Shown: positions 18,626-28,426, counted from the stretch's first letter. The stretch: DNA of 64,000 bases from an uncultured Clostridia bacterium (GCA_934182605.1 CAKPRQ010000004.1:55426-119425), one strand, 5' to 3'. Translations and numbers: made by a program. Notes: a model not told the origin generated them from the letters alone.

Positions 18626-19483
18626 ATGAGTAAAAGTTTAAAAAGCTTTGTTGCAATTATAGTAGTATTAAGTATGTTATTATTGATTTTAACAGGTTGC
18701 GGTAAGTCTAATACTGTAGAATTGGATATGGAAAAAATTACAACAAATTTACAGAATTTGAAGGGAGAAGGATTTGATATTTTTACAGCTGAATCTGATG
18801 TAATGAATTCAGGAGTTGCTAATTTTGATATGTTAGAAACTTTGTATGATTTTGATTTTAAAGAATTTGGAATTAATCCTGAAAATATATCAGAGTATCG
18901 TTTTAATATGGATAAATTAAATAAAGATATGTGGATAGTATTCTTACCAGTAGAAGGTATGGAAGATACAGTAAAAACTGAAACTGAAGCATATATTCAA
19001 AAATTAATTTCTGATGAAACAGATGCTACAATAAAAGAAAAATTGAAAAATTATTCTTTCGAAGAAATTGATGGATATTTAGTTTGGGTAGTTTCTGAAG
19101 ATAATAATAGAATTCTAGAGTTAACTAGAAATGCTAAAGCTAATGTATTACCAATGATGATGGATATTACATCTGATATGTTACAAGATAGTATTGGTTT
19201 GAATCCTGCTTCTGTTACAGAATTTGCTATAGAAACACCAGCTTTAATAACATTTTCTACAACATATATGGTGGTTAAACCTGAAGATGGCAAGAAAAAT
19301 GAAGTTAAAGAAGTTTTGGATAATTATATGGTTGCATTAGAAGAACAATGGTCAACATATTTACCATCGCAACATGAATTGGTTAAAAATCGTATGTATA
19401 AAGAATACGGAGATTATTTAATTTATATAGTTTCTGAAAATAACGAGCTTATTTATGATACAATAATCAATTCAACAAAATAA
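18626..19483 (+). CDS. DUF4358-type lipoprotein
   Basis: 285 residues starting with a type II signal peptide that ends in the lipobox LTGC (cysteine about residue 26), so it is predicted to be lipid-anchored. Two internal halves look alike: ISEYRFNMDKLNKDMWIVFL near residue 95 and VTEFAIETPALITFSTTYMV near 205, each followed by an 'ExYxxxLxxx(x)YLPxxxxLVKNRMYKEYGDYLIYIVSENN'-type stretch. This fits DUF4358 proteins, common in gut Clostridia, of unknown function. AGGAAGGA lies 12 bases upstream. It is monocistronic, with its own promoter and terminator. Confidence 0.8.
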   Translation: MSKSLKSFVAIIVVLSMLLLILTGCGKSNTVELDMEKITTNLQNLKGEGFDIFTAESDVMNSGVANFDMLETLYDFDFKEFGINPENISEYRFNMDKLNKDMWIVFLPVEGMEDTVKTETEAYIQKLISDETDATIKEKLKNYSFEEIDGYLVWVVSEDNNRILELTRNAKANVLPMMMDITSDMLQDSIGLNPASVTEFAIETPALITFSTTYMVVKPEDGKKNEVKEVLDNYMVALEEQWSTYLPSQHELVKNRMYKEYGDYLIYIVSENNELIYDTIINSTK

Positions 19484-19494
19484 TTAAAATTAAT

Positions 19495-19538
19495 AAAAAA
19501 GCAAAGCGAGGCATTATAATTCTCTGTTTTGCTTTTTT
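19495..19538 (+). terminator. strong intrinsic terminator
   Basis: A long stem (AAAAAAGCAAAGCGAG paired with CTCTGTTTTGCTTTTTT, with a G-T pair or two) and T-tract follow the lipoprotein gene. Confidence 0.85.
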
Positions 19539-19567
19539 CTTTGTAATACATATGGAGGAGATTACAA

Positions 19568-20960
19568 ATGATATTTAGTAGTATACCGTTTTTATTTTTT
19601 TTTTCCAATTTTTTTATTATTATACTATATATCACCATTTAAAATTAAAAATTTAATTTTATTAATTTTTAGCCTTATTTTTTATGCTTGGGGAGAACCT
19701 GTATATATAGTTTTAATGATTTTTTCATCAGTTGTTGATTATACAAATGGAAGAATGATTGATAAGTATCGAGATAATAAAGCGATTAAAAGATTATTTA
19801 TGGTGTTTTCTATAATTATAAATCTTGCACTATTAGGATTTTTTAAATATAGTGATTTTTTAATTGAAAACATTAATTCTTTGTTTAATATATCAATACC
19901 TTTATTAGAATTAGGATTACCAATCGGAATAAGTTTTTATACTTTCCAAACGATGAGTTACAGTATTGATGTTTATAGAGGTGCTGTAAAAGTAGAGCGT
20001 AATTTTTTGAATTTTATGACTTATGTTTCTATGTTTCCACAACTTATAGCAGGCCCTATTGTAAGATATCAAACTGTTAGTGAGGAACTTTCTAAAAGAG
20101 AAATTAATTTTAATAAATTTACTAGTGGATTAGTAAGATTTTTACAAGGATTATTTAAAAAAGTTTTAATTGCAAATAATGTTGGGTATGTGTGGTCTTT
20201 AATTTCTGGAGATGCTTCAGATATTTCTTTACTTACAGCTTGGTTAGGTATTTTTATGTTTGCTTTCCAAATATATTTTGATTTTTCAGGATATAGTGAT
20301 ATGGCAATAGGTATGGGAAAAATGTTAGGATTTACGTATCCAGAAAATTTTAATTATCCATATATTTCAAAAAGTATCACAGAATTTTGGAGAAGATGGC
20401 ATATTAGTTTATCTAGTTGGTTCAAAGATTACGTTTATATACCGTTAGGTGGTAGTAGATGTAAAAAGATTATAAATATTAGAAATATTTTAATTGTATG
20501 GATGTTAACAGGAATTTGGCATGGTGCCGCTTGGAATTTTGTAATTTGGGGATTATATTTTGGTGTTTTACTTTTAATAGAAAAATTTATATTAAAAAGA
20601 TTTTTAGAAAAATTACCTAGTTTTTTTAAACATATATATGCTATATTTTTTATATTAATAGGTTGGCTAATATTTGCATTTGATGATATATCTTTATTAA
20701 AAGAATATGCTTTGAAATTATTTATAAATCCATCTATTATAGATACAGAATTTATGCAATATTTTACGAATTATTTTGTAATTATAGTAGTAGCAATAAT
20801 ATTCTCAATGCCGATATATCCATATGTTAAAGAAAAATTTAAGTTTAATAATACTATAATTCAAATTTTAATTTATTTGGTATATGTAGCATTATTTATG
20901 ATTGTTACATCTATGCTTGTTAGTGATACGTATAATCCATTTTTATACTTTAGGTTTTAG
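19568..20960 (+). CDS. MBOAT-family membrane O-acyltransferase (AlgI/DltB-like), frame broken at a T10 tract
   Basis: From the ATG at 19568 (GGAGGAG site) the protein reads MIFSSIPFLFFF and then shifts frame within ten T residues at 19595-19604. With nine Ts it continues PIFLLLYYISPFKIKN and gives 463 residues, the normal AlgI/DltB length. The body has about ten membrane segments and the MBOAT signatures PQLIAGPIVRY, YFDFSGYSDMAIGMGKMLGF, ITEFWRRWHISLSSWFKDYVYIPLGGSR and the catalytic histidine in LTGIWHGAAWNFVIWG. It transfers acyl groups across the membrane, working with the DHHW protein downstream. This break is not at CGG. It may be a homopolymer sequencing slip or slipped-strand phase variation. 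Confidence 0.88.
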
Positions 20961-20975
20961 TTATTAATTATATAG

Positions 20976-21150
20976 TTTTTAAATATAAATTTTTTAGTAA
21001 TCTTATCAAATAAAACATTCGTATAATTTCTAAATATTTTTTACGGCACCCTTCCAAGGTAAACTTGAACTCTTTCCGTAAAAAATATTAATAAATTCTA
21101 ACTCTGTTTTATTATGAATAATCCTACTTTGCAAAATTTATATTTAAAAA
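20976..21150. repeat. long palindromic element, family 2, copy A
   Basis: Outer arms (about 20976-20995 with 21133-21150) and a perfect 14-bp inner stem AATATTTTTTACGG/CCGTAAAAAATATT (21033-21046, 21076-21089) surround a 29-base loop. The region between the outer and inner arms is also roughly self-complementary. The 57-base core is present again, exactly reversed, at 24012-24068. Confidence 0.85.
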
Positions 21151-21202
21151 TCCTCTAAAATAAAATTGTATTTAGCAAAAAAATACAGAGAGGAGTATGT
21201 AA

Positions 21203-22330
21203 ATGAATAAGAGTAAAAATATAGTAGTTGTATTGGTTGCTGTTACAGTAAGTATGATTATAATTACATTATCATTATTGTTTGTATTTTTAGATAAAAA
21301 AGAATTTTCTGATACGGAAAATAGATATTTAGAAAAGTTACCACAATTTTCTTTTGAAAGTCTGAAGTCTGGAGAATATATTAGAAAATTAGAAACATAT
21401 TTAACAGATCATTTCCCTTTTAGAAATGAATTTATGTTTTTAAAAACTAGTGCATTAAAAGTAATCGGTCAAAACAAGATATCTGGATTATATTTAGGAG
21501 ACGATGGATACTTGTTAGAAGAATATACAGTAACTCCTAAAAGTACTAATATACCAATTGATGTTTTAAATAGATTTAATGATAATTTACCTGATAATAC
21601 AAATATGAGCTTAATGCTTGTTCCAACAAGTGTTGAAATCTATAGTGAAAAATTGCCTAAATACTCAACAAATACTAGTCAAAAAGATGTGATTGAGTAT
21701 GTTTATAATAATATTAATTTTGATGGGATTAATGTTTATGATTATTTAGAAAAAGAAAGTACTACAATAGATTTATATTATAAAACTGACCATCATTGGA
21801 CTACTTTTGGTGCATATTTAGGGTATGTGGCTTATATGAATTATTTAGGAATAGAGGACTTAGAAAGACCAACTTTTGAAAAAATAACTGATGAATTTTA
21901 TGGTACTTTTTATTCTAAATTGATTGATAATTCTTTAGAAAGAGAAAGTATGTATAAATTAAAAGATGATGATACAGAATATATTATGAAAGATGTAGCT
22001 ACAAATACAGTTATGGATACAATATACGAGGAAAAGTGGTTAAACGAGAAAGATAAATATTCATATTTTTTAGGACAAAACAAAGCTTTGTTAGAAATTC
22101 AAAATAAAAGTGTAGATAACAATAAAAAAATATTAATTGTAAAAGATAGTTATGGGAATTCAATGATCCCATTTATAGCTCAAGAATATGAATATATTTA
22201 TGTAATAGATCCAAGACTTTATAGGTTAGATATTAGTGATTATGTGAAGGAAAATGAAATAGAAGAAGTTTTATTAGTGTATAATGTAAAAACTGTTGAA
22301 ACTGATTTAGGAATAAGGAATTTGAGGTAG
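21203..22330 (+). CDS. DHHW-family (AlgX/AlgJ-like) acyl-transfer partner protein
   Basis: 375 residues with an N-terminal membrane anchor (about 8-30) and an extracytoplasmic SGNH/AlgX-like domain. The family signature is in YYKTDHHWTTFGAYLGY near residue 193 (Asp-His pair). A serine in KILIVKDSYGNSMIPFIA near residue 315 is the likely nucleophile. These proteins take acyl groups delivered by an MBOAT partner and place them on a surface polymer. The MBOAT gene lies 242 bases upstream, with palindromic element A in between. The ribosome binding site is GAGAGGAG. The polymer acylated is unknown. Confidence 0.85.
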   Translation: MNKSKNIVVVLVAVTVSMIIITLSLLFVFLDKKEFSDTENRYLEKLPQFSFESLKSGEYIRKLETYLTDHFPFRNEFMFLKTSALKVIGQNKISGLYLGDDGYLLEEYTVTPKSTNIPIDVLNRFNDNLPDNTNMSLMLVPTSVEIYSEKLPKYSTNTSQKDVIEYVYNNINFDGINVYDYLEKESTTIDLYYKTDHHWTTFGAYLGYVAYMNYLGIEDLERPTFEKITDEFYGTFYSKLIDNSLERESMYKLKDDDTEYIMKDVATNTVMDTIYEEKWLNEKDKYSYFLGQNKALLEIQNKSVDNNKKILIVKDSYGNSMIPFIAQEYEYIYVIDPRLYRLDISDYVKENEIEEVLLVYNVKTVETDLGIRNLR

Positions 22331-22366
22331 AATTTAAAGGGTTACAGTTTAGTAATTATTTTATAG

Positions 22367-22454
22367 AATCGTGATATATAGCTATTTGTAAGTCAAGACC
22401 TGGATTGTGTAACCCTAGCTATGTTTTGACTAAAAATAGCTATATATCACGATT
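22367..22454. repeat. palindromic hairpin element, loop family 1, copy 2
   Basis: A perfect 21-bp stem (22367-22387 with 22434-22454, AATCGTGATATATAGCTATTT) flanks a 46-base loop (22388-22433). The reverse complement of the loop matches the loop of the element at 18384-18517 over nearly its whole length, including ACATAG, GGGTTA, CAC and TTGACT blocks. The stem sequences of the two copies are unrelated. Confidence 0.75.
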
Positions 22455-22520
22455 TTGCAAAAGTTATATGGTTCCTTCCTGAATTATAACAAAATAATAA
22501 AAAATATTACAAAAAAACTC

Positions 22521-22549
22521 TTTACTTTTTGCAAAAAATCTTATAAAAT
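22521..22549 (+). promoter_or_regulatory. promoter of the GT4 gene
   Basis: TTTACT (22521-22526), a 17-base spacer and TAAAAT (22544-22549) lie 50 bases upstream of the start. Confidence 0.5.
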
Positions 22550-22599
22550 ATATAGAATAAAACTAATGAAATATATTTTAATAAAAGGAGATTGAACGA

Positions 22600-23892
22600 A
22601 TGAAAATTTTAATGTTATCTTGGGAATATCCACCACGTATAGTAGGGGGAATAGCAAGGGTCGTACACGACCTTTCAAAAAGACTTATAAAAGATGGACA
22701 TGATGTTACTGTTGTTACGTACAGAGAAGAAAATGCACCATATTATGAAAATGATAAAGGAGTAGAAGTTTACAGAGTTGATAATTACATGATTAGTCCA
22801 AATAATTTTATAGACTGGATTATGCAAATGAATTTTAATATGATAGCAAAAGTAAATGAATTATTAGCAAAGGGTATTAAATTTGACGTAATACATGCTC
22901 ATGATTGGTTAGTCGCATATGCTGCCAAAACTCTTAAAAATTCTTATGATATACCTTTAGTTTCTACTATTCATGCTACTGAATCTGGCCGTAATAAAGG
23001 GATTCATGATGATACACAAAGATATGTAAATGATACTGAATGGATGCTTACTTATGAGTCATCTGAGGTTATTGTAAATAGTAATTATATGAAAAATGAG
23101 TTACAACGTTTATTTGGATTGCCTTATGAGAAGATAAATGTTGTACCTAATGGTATAAACATAAATGTTTATAATGGCATTGAAAGAGATTATGATTTTA
23201 GAAGACAATATGCTGCAGATAATGAAAAAATAATTTTATTTATGGGAAGACTTGTATATGAAAAAGGTATTCAACATTTAATAGATGCAATGCCTAAAAT
23301 TTTAAGTAATTATAATGATGCTAAGTTAATAGTTGCAGGTAAAGGTGCTATGTTAGATGAATTAAAAGCTAAAGTAGATTATTTAGGATTATCTCAAAAA
23401 GTATATTTTACAGGGTATTTAAATTCTAAACAAGTGCCTAAAATGTACAAATGTGCCGATGTTTCTGTATTTCCAAGTACGTATGAACCTTTTGGTATAG
23501 TAGCTTTGGAAGCGATGCTCGCAGGTGTACCTACAGTTGTTTCAGATACAGGTGGGCTAAATGAGATAGTAGACCATGGAGTAAATGGAATGAAAAGCTA
23601 TACTGGTAATGCTAATTCATTAGCTGATTCTATTTTAACATTATTATTTGACCACCAATTATGCAGTGAAATTACTAAAAATGCTAAACAAAAAGTAAAG
23701 AACGAATATAATTGGACTAAACTTGCCCAAGATACACATTTTGTATATCAAAAAGCTATTTGTGAGACAATGGCAAATAGACAAGCTAGACAAATAGCTC
23801 AAGAAAAATTAAGAAAAGATAAGAAAATTAAGAATGTTGAAAATGAATTAAGTAAATTAATTCCTTTCAAAAAGAAAAGTTTATATGCATAA
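22600..23892 (+). CDS. family 4 glycosyltransferase (glycogen synthase-like)
   Basis: 430 residues with a GT-B fold. The N-terminal half starts MKILMLSWEYPPRIVGGIARVVHDL, the K/R-x-G-G glycine loop of glycogen/starch synthase-like transferases, and has VIHAHDWLVAYA. The C-terminal half has ILFMGRLVYEKGIQHLIDA and the E-x7-E motif in PSTYEPFGIVALEAMLAG. Such proteins use NDP- or UDP-sugar donors with retention. They may build glycogen-like glucan or a surface glycan; sequence alone does not decide. The C-terminal 35 residues are basic and variable. AAAAGGAG is 10 bases upstream. The gene sits between palindromic repeats and is single. Confidence 0.9.
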   Translation: MKILMLSWEYPPRIVGGIARVVHDLSKRLIKDGHDVTVVTYREENAPYYENDKGVEVYRVDNYMISPNNFIDWIMQMNFNMIAKVNELLAKGIKFDVIHAHDWLVAYAAKTLKNSYDIPLVSTIHATESGRNKGIHDDTQRYVNDTEWMLTYESSEVIVNSNYMKNELQRLFGLPYEKINVVPNGININVYNGIERDYDFRRQYAADNEKIILFMGRLVYEKGIQHLIDAMPKILSNYNDAKLIVAGKGAMLDELKAKVDYLGLSQKVYFTGYLNSKQVPKMYKCADVSVFPSTYEPFGIVALEAMLAGVPTVVSDTGGLNEIVDHGVNGMKSYTGNANSLADSILTLLFDHQLCSEITKNAKQKVKNEYNWTKLAQDTHFVYQKAICETMANRQARQIAQEKLRKDKKIKNVENELSKLIPFKKKSLYA

Positions 23893-23948
23893 TTTTTAAT
23901 AGAATTATTAAAGGTTACGGTTATAATGTACAGTATTTATTAGATAAG

Positions 23949-24127
23949 TTTTTAAAATATAAAATTTTGCAGAGTAAAACTATTCATAATAAAATAGAGT
24001 TAGAATTTCTTAATATTTTTTACGGAAAGAGTTCAAGTTTACCTTGGAAGGGTGCCGTAAAAAATATTTTAGAAATTCAATGAATATTTTATTTGATAGT
24101 TTACTCAAAAAAATTTATATTTTAAAA
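23949..24127. repeat. long palindromic element, family 2, copy B (inverted relative to copy A)
   Basis: The inner stem is at 24012-24025 and 24055-24068 with a 29-base loop at 24026-24054. The whole core is the reverse complement of 21033-21089. Flanks are similar with some substitutions (TAGAGTTAGAATTTCTTAA matches the other copy reversed). Together the copies form inverted repeats of about 175 bp, about 3 kb apart. Confidence 0.85.
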
Positions 24128-24159
24128 GTTATGTTTTAGCAATAGAAAGGATTGAATGG

Positions 24160-24498
24160 ATGATGTCAGTTTATGATAAGGCTTATGAATTGTCAAATGC
24201 TATAAAGGAGAGTAAAGAGTATTTAGAATATAAAGAGTTGAAAAACAAGATTTTTCAAAATAAAGAATTAAAAGAAAAAATAGAAGAATTTGAAAAAATA
24301 AGATATGAAGTTCAAATTTTATCAGTAAAAAGTCATGAGCAAGATGAAGAAAAGGTAAAAAAATTACAACAGTTATATCAAATTCTTGTTGAAAATAGAG
24401 AAGTTAAGGAGTTTTTTGATAAGGAAGTAGTTTTTAATGTGATGTTAGCAGATGTAAATAAAATAATTGCAGAAGCTGTAAAAGATGTATTAAATTAA
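24160..24498 (+). CDS. YlbF/YmcA family protein
   Basis: 112 residues, almost wholly helical, with the YlbF-family pattern: YDKAYELSNAIKESKEYLEYKELKNKI, then NKELKEKIEEFEKIRYEVQ, and NREVKEFFDKEVVFNVMLADVNKIIAEAV at the end. In Bacillus, YlbF, YmcA and YaaT form a complex that supports sporulation, competence and RNase Y-dependent mRNA maturation, so this gene fits the sporulating host. It starts at ATG 24160 or 24163, with AAAGG just upstream. It is followed directly by recJ. Confidence 0.85.
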   Translation: MMSVYDKAYELSNAIKESKEYLEYKELKNKIFQNKELKEKIEEFEKIRYEVQILSVKSHEQDEEKVKKLQQLYQILVENREVKEFFDKEVVFNVMLADVNKIIAEAVKDVLN

Positions 24499-24504
24499 AG
24501 CTGT

Positions 24505-26217
24505 ATGAAGGGAATGAATAAAGAAATGAAGAAAAAAATAGAATACATAATTGCTGATACAAATTTAGTGGAACAGATTTCTAAAAAATTTAATATATCA
24601 GAATTAGTGGCAACTATTTTAGTTAATAGAGGTATAACAGATGAAAAAGAAATAGAAATATTTTTAGAACCAACAAGAGATGATTTTCACAATCCAATGA
24701 CTTTGCCAGATATTGAAAAAGCTATTTTAAGAATAGAAAAAGCTATTAATAATCAAGAAAAAGTTATTATTTATGGGGATTATGATGTTGATGGAATAAC
24801 AAGTATTACAGTTTTAAAAAAGTTTTTAGAGGAAAGAGGTTTGAAAACAGATTATTATATACCTAATAGATTAGACGAAGGCTATGGTTTAAATGATGAA
24901 GCTATTAAAAAGTTTGCTGAAGAAAATTATACTTTAATGATAACAGTGGATTGTGGTATTTCTGGAAATAAAGAGATAGATTTGGCTAATGAATTAGGTA
25001 TAGAAACTATAATTACAGATCATCATGAACCTTTAGATATTTTACCTAGTGCGTATGCTGTGATAGATCCTAAAAGAGAGGATAACAAATACCCTTTTAG
25101 ACATTTAGCAGGAGTTGGAGTTGTTTTTAAATTAATACAAGCATTATCTATGCATTTGAATTTAGAACCAAAAGAGTATTTAAAATATTTAGATATTGTT
25201 TGTGTTGGTACAATTTCTGATATTGTACCTCTTTTTGGAGAAAATCGAGTTATTGCTAAATTAGGAATGAAGTTAGTTGAGATAACAAAAAATATTGGAT
25301 TAAAATCCTTATTAAAAGCTTCTGGATATAAAAATGTTTCTTCTATAGCTATTTCTTTTGGAATTGCACCAAGGATAAATGCTTGTGGAAGAATGGGAAT
25401 GGAAAAGGAAGCTTTAAAATTATTTTTAACAGATAATTATGATGAGGCAAGGAAGATTACTGATGAATTAAACGAATTTAATAAAGAGAGACAAGAAAAG
25501 GAAAAAGATATTTTAGTAGAAGCACTAGAAAAAATTGAAAAATATAATTTAAAAGATAATAATACATTAGTTGTATCTGGAGAAGATTGGCACCATGGGG
25601 TAATTGGAATAGTTGCCTCTAAAATTACTGAGATGTATTATAAACCTTCAATATTATTAAGTATTGAAGGTGATATTGCTAAAGGATCTGGAAGAAGTAT
25701 AGAAGGTTTTGATTTGCATAAAGCTTTATGTGGATGTAGTGATTTGTTAGAAAAATATGGTGGCCACGAAATGGCAGTTGGATTAAGTTTAAATAAAGAA
25801 AATTTAAATCAATTTAATGAAAGAATGCAAGAAATTTCTAGTAATATTGATTTAGAAAAATTAATTCCAATAGTGAAAATAGACAAAGTGTTAAATGCTA
25901 GAGATTTAGAGATTAATAATATAAAAGCTTTAAAAATATTAGAACCTTTTGGTGAAGGAAACAAAACACCAGTATTTTTAATAAAAAGTGCTAAAATAGC
26001 TTCAATTAGAGCTTTAAGCGAGGGAAAACATTTAAAAATGTCAGTAAATGTGGATGGTAAATATATAGATGTAATAGGGTTTCAAATGGGGGAATTAGTA
26101 GATAATTTCTTGATTGGTGACAAAGTAGATGTAGCTGGTACAATAGATATAAATGAATTTAATGGAATGGAGAATATTCAAATTACATTAAAGAATATAA
26201 TAAAAAGTATTAATTAA
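24505..26217 (+). CDS. recJ: single-stranded-DNA-specific exonuclease RecJ
   Basis: 570 residues with DHH-superfamily motifs: IYGDYDVDGITS (motif I, about residue 90), TVDCGISG, ITDHHEP (motif III, DHH about 171), and YAVIDPKR. The DHHA1 domain has GIAPRINACGRMG and GEDWHHGVIGIVASKI, GSGRSIEGFDLHKAL and GGHEMAVGLSL. The C-terminal OB fold ends near residue 570. RecJ degrades single-stranded DNA 5' to 3' in recombination and mismatch repair. Starts at ATG 24505, 24514 and 24526 are all possible. It sits between ylbF and relA, a common clostridial order. Confidence 0.96.
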   Translation: MKGMNKEMKKKIEYIIADTNLVEQISKKFNISELVATILVNRGITDEKEIEIFLEPTRDDFHNPMTLPDIEKAILRIEKAINNQEKVIIYGDYDVDGITSITVLKKFLEERGLKTDYYIPNRLDEGYGLNDEAIKKFAEENYTLMITVDCGISGNKEIDLANELGIETIITDHHEPLDILPSAYAVIDPKREDNKYPFRHLAGVGVVFKLIQALSMHLNLEPKEYLKYLDIVCVGTISDIVPLFGENRVIAKLGMKLVEITKNIGLKSLLKASGYKNVSSIAISFGIAPRINACGRMGMEKEALKLFLTDNYDEARKITDELNEFNKERQEKEKDILVEALEKIEKYNLKDNNTLVVSGEDWHHGVIGIVASKITEMYYKPSILLSIEGDIAKGSGRSIEGFDLHKALCGCSDLLEKYGGHEMAVGLSLNKENLNQFNERMQEISSNIDLEKLIPIVKIDKVLNARDLEINNIKALKILEPFGEGNKTPVFLIKSAKIASIRALSEGKHLKMSVNVDGKYIDVIGFQMGELVDNFLIGDKVDVAGTIDINEFNGMENIQITLKNIIKSIN

Positions 26218-26230
26218 AGAAGGAATGTGT

Positions 26231-28426
26231 ATGACAGAATCAAAAAAGAATGTTACTATTGAAGATGTTATTAATATTATGAAAAAACATAATAGAAAAA
26301 GTAACGTAAAAAAGATAATGAGAGCATATGAGTATGCATATAATGCTCATAGTGAGCAAAAGAGGGAATCGGGAGAACCATATATAATTCATCCTGTAAA
26401 TGTAGCTGCAATTTTAGCAAGTTTAGAGATTGATGATGATACTATTTGTGCTGCTTTGTTACATGATGTTATAGAAGATACTTCTGTTACAAGAGAAGAT
26501 ATAAGTAGAGAATTTGGAGAAGAGGTAACTAATTTAATTGACGGAGTTACTAAATTAAAATCTCTTACTTATACTGATAAAGAAGAACAACAAATGGAAA
26601 ATTATAGAAAAATGTTTTTAGCAATGGGAAAAGATCCAAGAGTTATTTTAATAAAGTTAGCAGATAGACTTCATAATATGAGAACATTAAATTATGTAAC
26701 TGAAGGAAAGCAAATTAGAAAAGCTAAAGAAACTATGGATATTTATGCCCCACTTGCTAATAGATTAGGTATTTATTCTTTAAAATGGGAGCTTGAGGAC
26801 TTAGCTTTTAGATATTTATATCCAGAAGAATATATGAAGATAGTAGATGGTTTATCTGAAAAGAGACAAGAAAGATTAGCTTTTTTAGATGTTATAACAG
26901 ATAATATTAAGAAACATTTAAAAGCTCAAAGAATAAGTTTTGAAATACAAAGTAGGGCAAAGCATTTATATAGTATATATAGAAAAATGCAGAGGGATCA
27001 CTGTGGATTAGAATCAATTTATGATTTATTTGCTATCAGAGTTATTGTAAATACAGTGAAGGACTGTTATACAGTGTTAGGAATAGTTCATGAGTTATAT
27101 ACCCCAATGACAGGACGTTTTAAAGATTATATTGCTGTTCCAAAGGCTAATATGTATCAATCTATACACACAACTTTGCTTGGAACTAAAGGAGTACCTT
27201 TTGAAGTACAAATTAGAACTTGGGATATGCACAGAGTTGCAGAGTTTGGTATTGCTGCACATTGGGCGTATAAAGAGGCTAATAAGGAAAAAAAGTCTAA
27301 TGTTATAGTTAAAGAAGATAAGTTGGCTTGGCTTAGAGAAACATTAGAGTGGCAAAAAGATACTCAAGATCCAGAAGAATTTATGAAAGCCTTGAAAACT
27401 GAGCTTTTTGAAGATGAAGTATATGTGTTTACACCTAGAGGTGATATAAAAGTATTGCCAAAAGGAGCGATACCTATAGATTTTGCATATGCAATACATG
27501 AGCAAATTGGTCATAAAATGGTGGGTGCTAAGATAAACGGCAAAATGAAACCAATTGTAACAGCGTTAGAAAATGGTGATATAGTAGAAATAATAACATC
27601 TGATTCGACAAAAGGACCTAGTAGAGATTGGCTAAAAATAGTAAAAAGTTCAACTGCCAAAACAAGAATTCAACAATGGTTTAAAAAAGCAGATAGAGAT
27701 AAAAATATTGTTAAAGGTAGAGAACTTTTAGAAAAAGAAATAAAAAGAATAGGAATGCATCAAGAAGAGTTAATGAAGACGGAATGGGTGCAAGCAGTTT
27801 TACAAAGATATAAATTTGATACTGTAGAAGATATGTATTCAAATATAGGTTTTGGAGCTATAAGTGTTGGAAAAATAATTTCACGTTTATTAGCAGAGTA
27901 TAGAAAAGTTCATAAAGAAGTAGATGTGGAAAAAACAATAGAAGCTTTAAATAAAATGCCTAAAACTAAATTACCATCTAATAATAATGGAATTATTGTT
28001 AAAGGTATAGATAACTGTTTAGTAAAACTTGCAAAATGCTGTAATCCATTACCAGGTGATGAAATAGTAGGATATATTACGAAAGGTAGAGGTGTTTCTG
28101 TGCATAGAACTGATTGCACCAATATGAATGAATTAATTAGTGAGGGTTCACGACTTATAGATGTGAAATGGTATCAAAATGCAAATGTTTCTTACACTGT
28201 AGATATAGAAATTTATGCTACAGATAGAAATGGATTGCTTTCAGATATTGTAAAAGAATTAGGAAATTGTAATATTAAATTAACAGGAGTAAATTCTAAA
28301 GTTATAAAAAATGACATAGCATTAACAGAAGTAAAACTTGAAGTGGAAAGTTTACAAGAATTGGATAAAACACTTAAGGCTTTAAGAGAGATAGAAAGTG
28401 TGTATGAAGTAAGTAGGAAAAAATAG
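26231..28426 (+). CDS. relA: bifunctional (p)ppGpp synthetase/hydrolase RelA/SpoT (Rel)
   Basis: About 731 residues. The HD hydrolase domain has HPVNVAAILA, CAALLHDVIEDT and LADRLHNMRTL (residues about 50-150). The synthetase domain has GRFKDYIAVPKANMYQSIHTT (about 290-320). The TGS domain begins EVYVFTPRGDIKVLPKGA (about 395). A zinc-finger-like segment has LAKCCNPLPGDEIVGY (about 600), and a C-terminal ACT domain is at about 650-730. It makes and breaks (p)ppGpp in the stringent response. The ATG at 26231 is 6 bases after AGAAGGA, preferred to 26225. Hydrolase and synthetase residues look intact. Confidence 0.97.
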   Translation: MTESKKNVTIEDVINIMKKHNRKSNVKKIMRAYEYAYNAHSEQKRESGEPYIIHPVNVAAILASLEIDDDTICAALLHDVIEDTSVTREDISREFGEEVTNLIDGVTKLKSLTYTDKEEQQMENYRKMFLAMGKDPRVILIKLADRLHNMRTLNYVTEGKQIRKAKETMDIYAPLANRLGIYSLKWELEDLAFRYLYPEEYMKIVDGLSEKRQERLAFLDVITDNIKKHLKAQRISFEIQSRAKHLYSIYRKMQRDHCGLESIYDLFAIRVIVNTVKDCYTVLGIVHELYTPMTGRFKDYIAVPKANMYQSIHTTLLGTKGVPFEVQIRTWDMHRVAEFGIAAHWAYKEANKEKKSNVIVKEDKLAWLRETLEWQKDTQDPEEFMKALKTELFEDEVYVFTPRGDIKVLPKGAIPIDFAYAIHEQIGHKMVGAKINGKMKPIVTALENGDIVEIITSDSTKGPSRDWLKIVKSSTAKTRIQQWFKKADRDKNIVKGRELLEKEIKRIGMHQEELMKTEWVQAVLQRYKFDTVEDMYSNIGFGAISVGKIISRLLAEYRKVHKEVDVEKTIEALNKMPKTKLPSNNNGIIVKGIDNCLVKLAKCCNPLPGDEIVGYITKGRGVSVHRTDCTNMNELISEGSRLIDVKWYQNANVSYTVDIEIYATDRNGLLSDIVKELGNCNIKLTGVNSKVIKNDIALTEVKLEVESLQELDKTLKALREIESVYEVSRKK

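Noticed and set aside
19595..19604. MBOAT break as a twelfth CGG site
   Set aside because: There is no CGG; the frame changes within a T tract, so it is a different kind of event.
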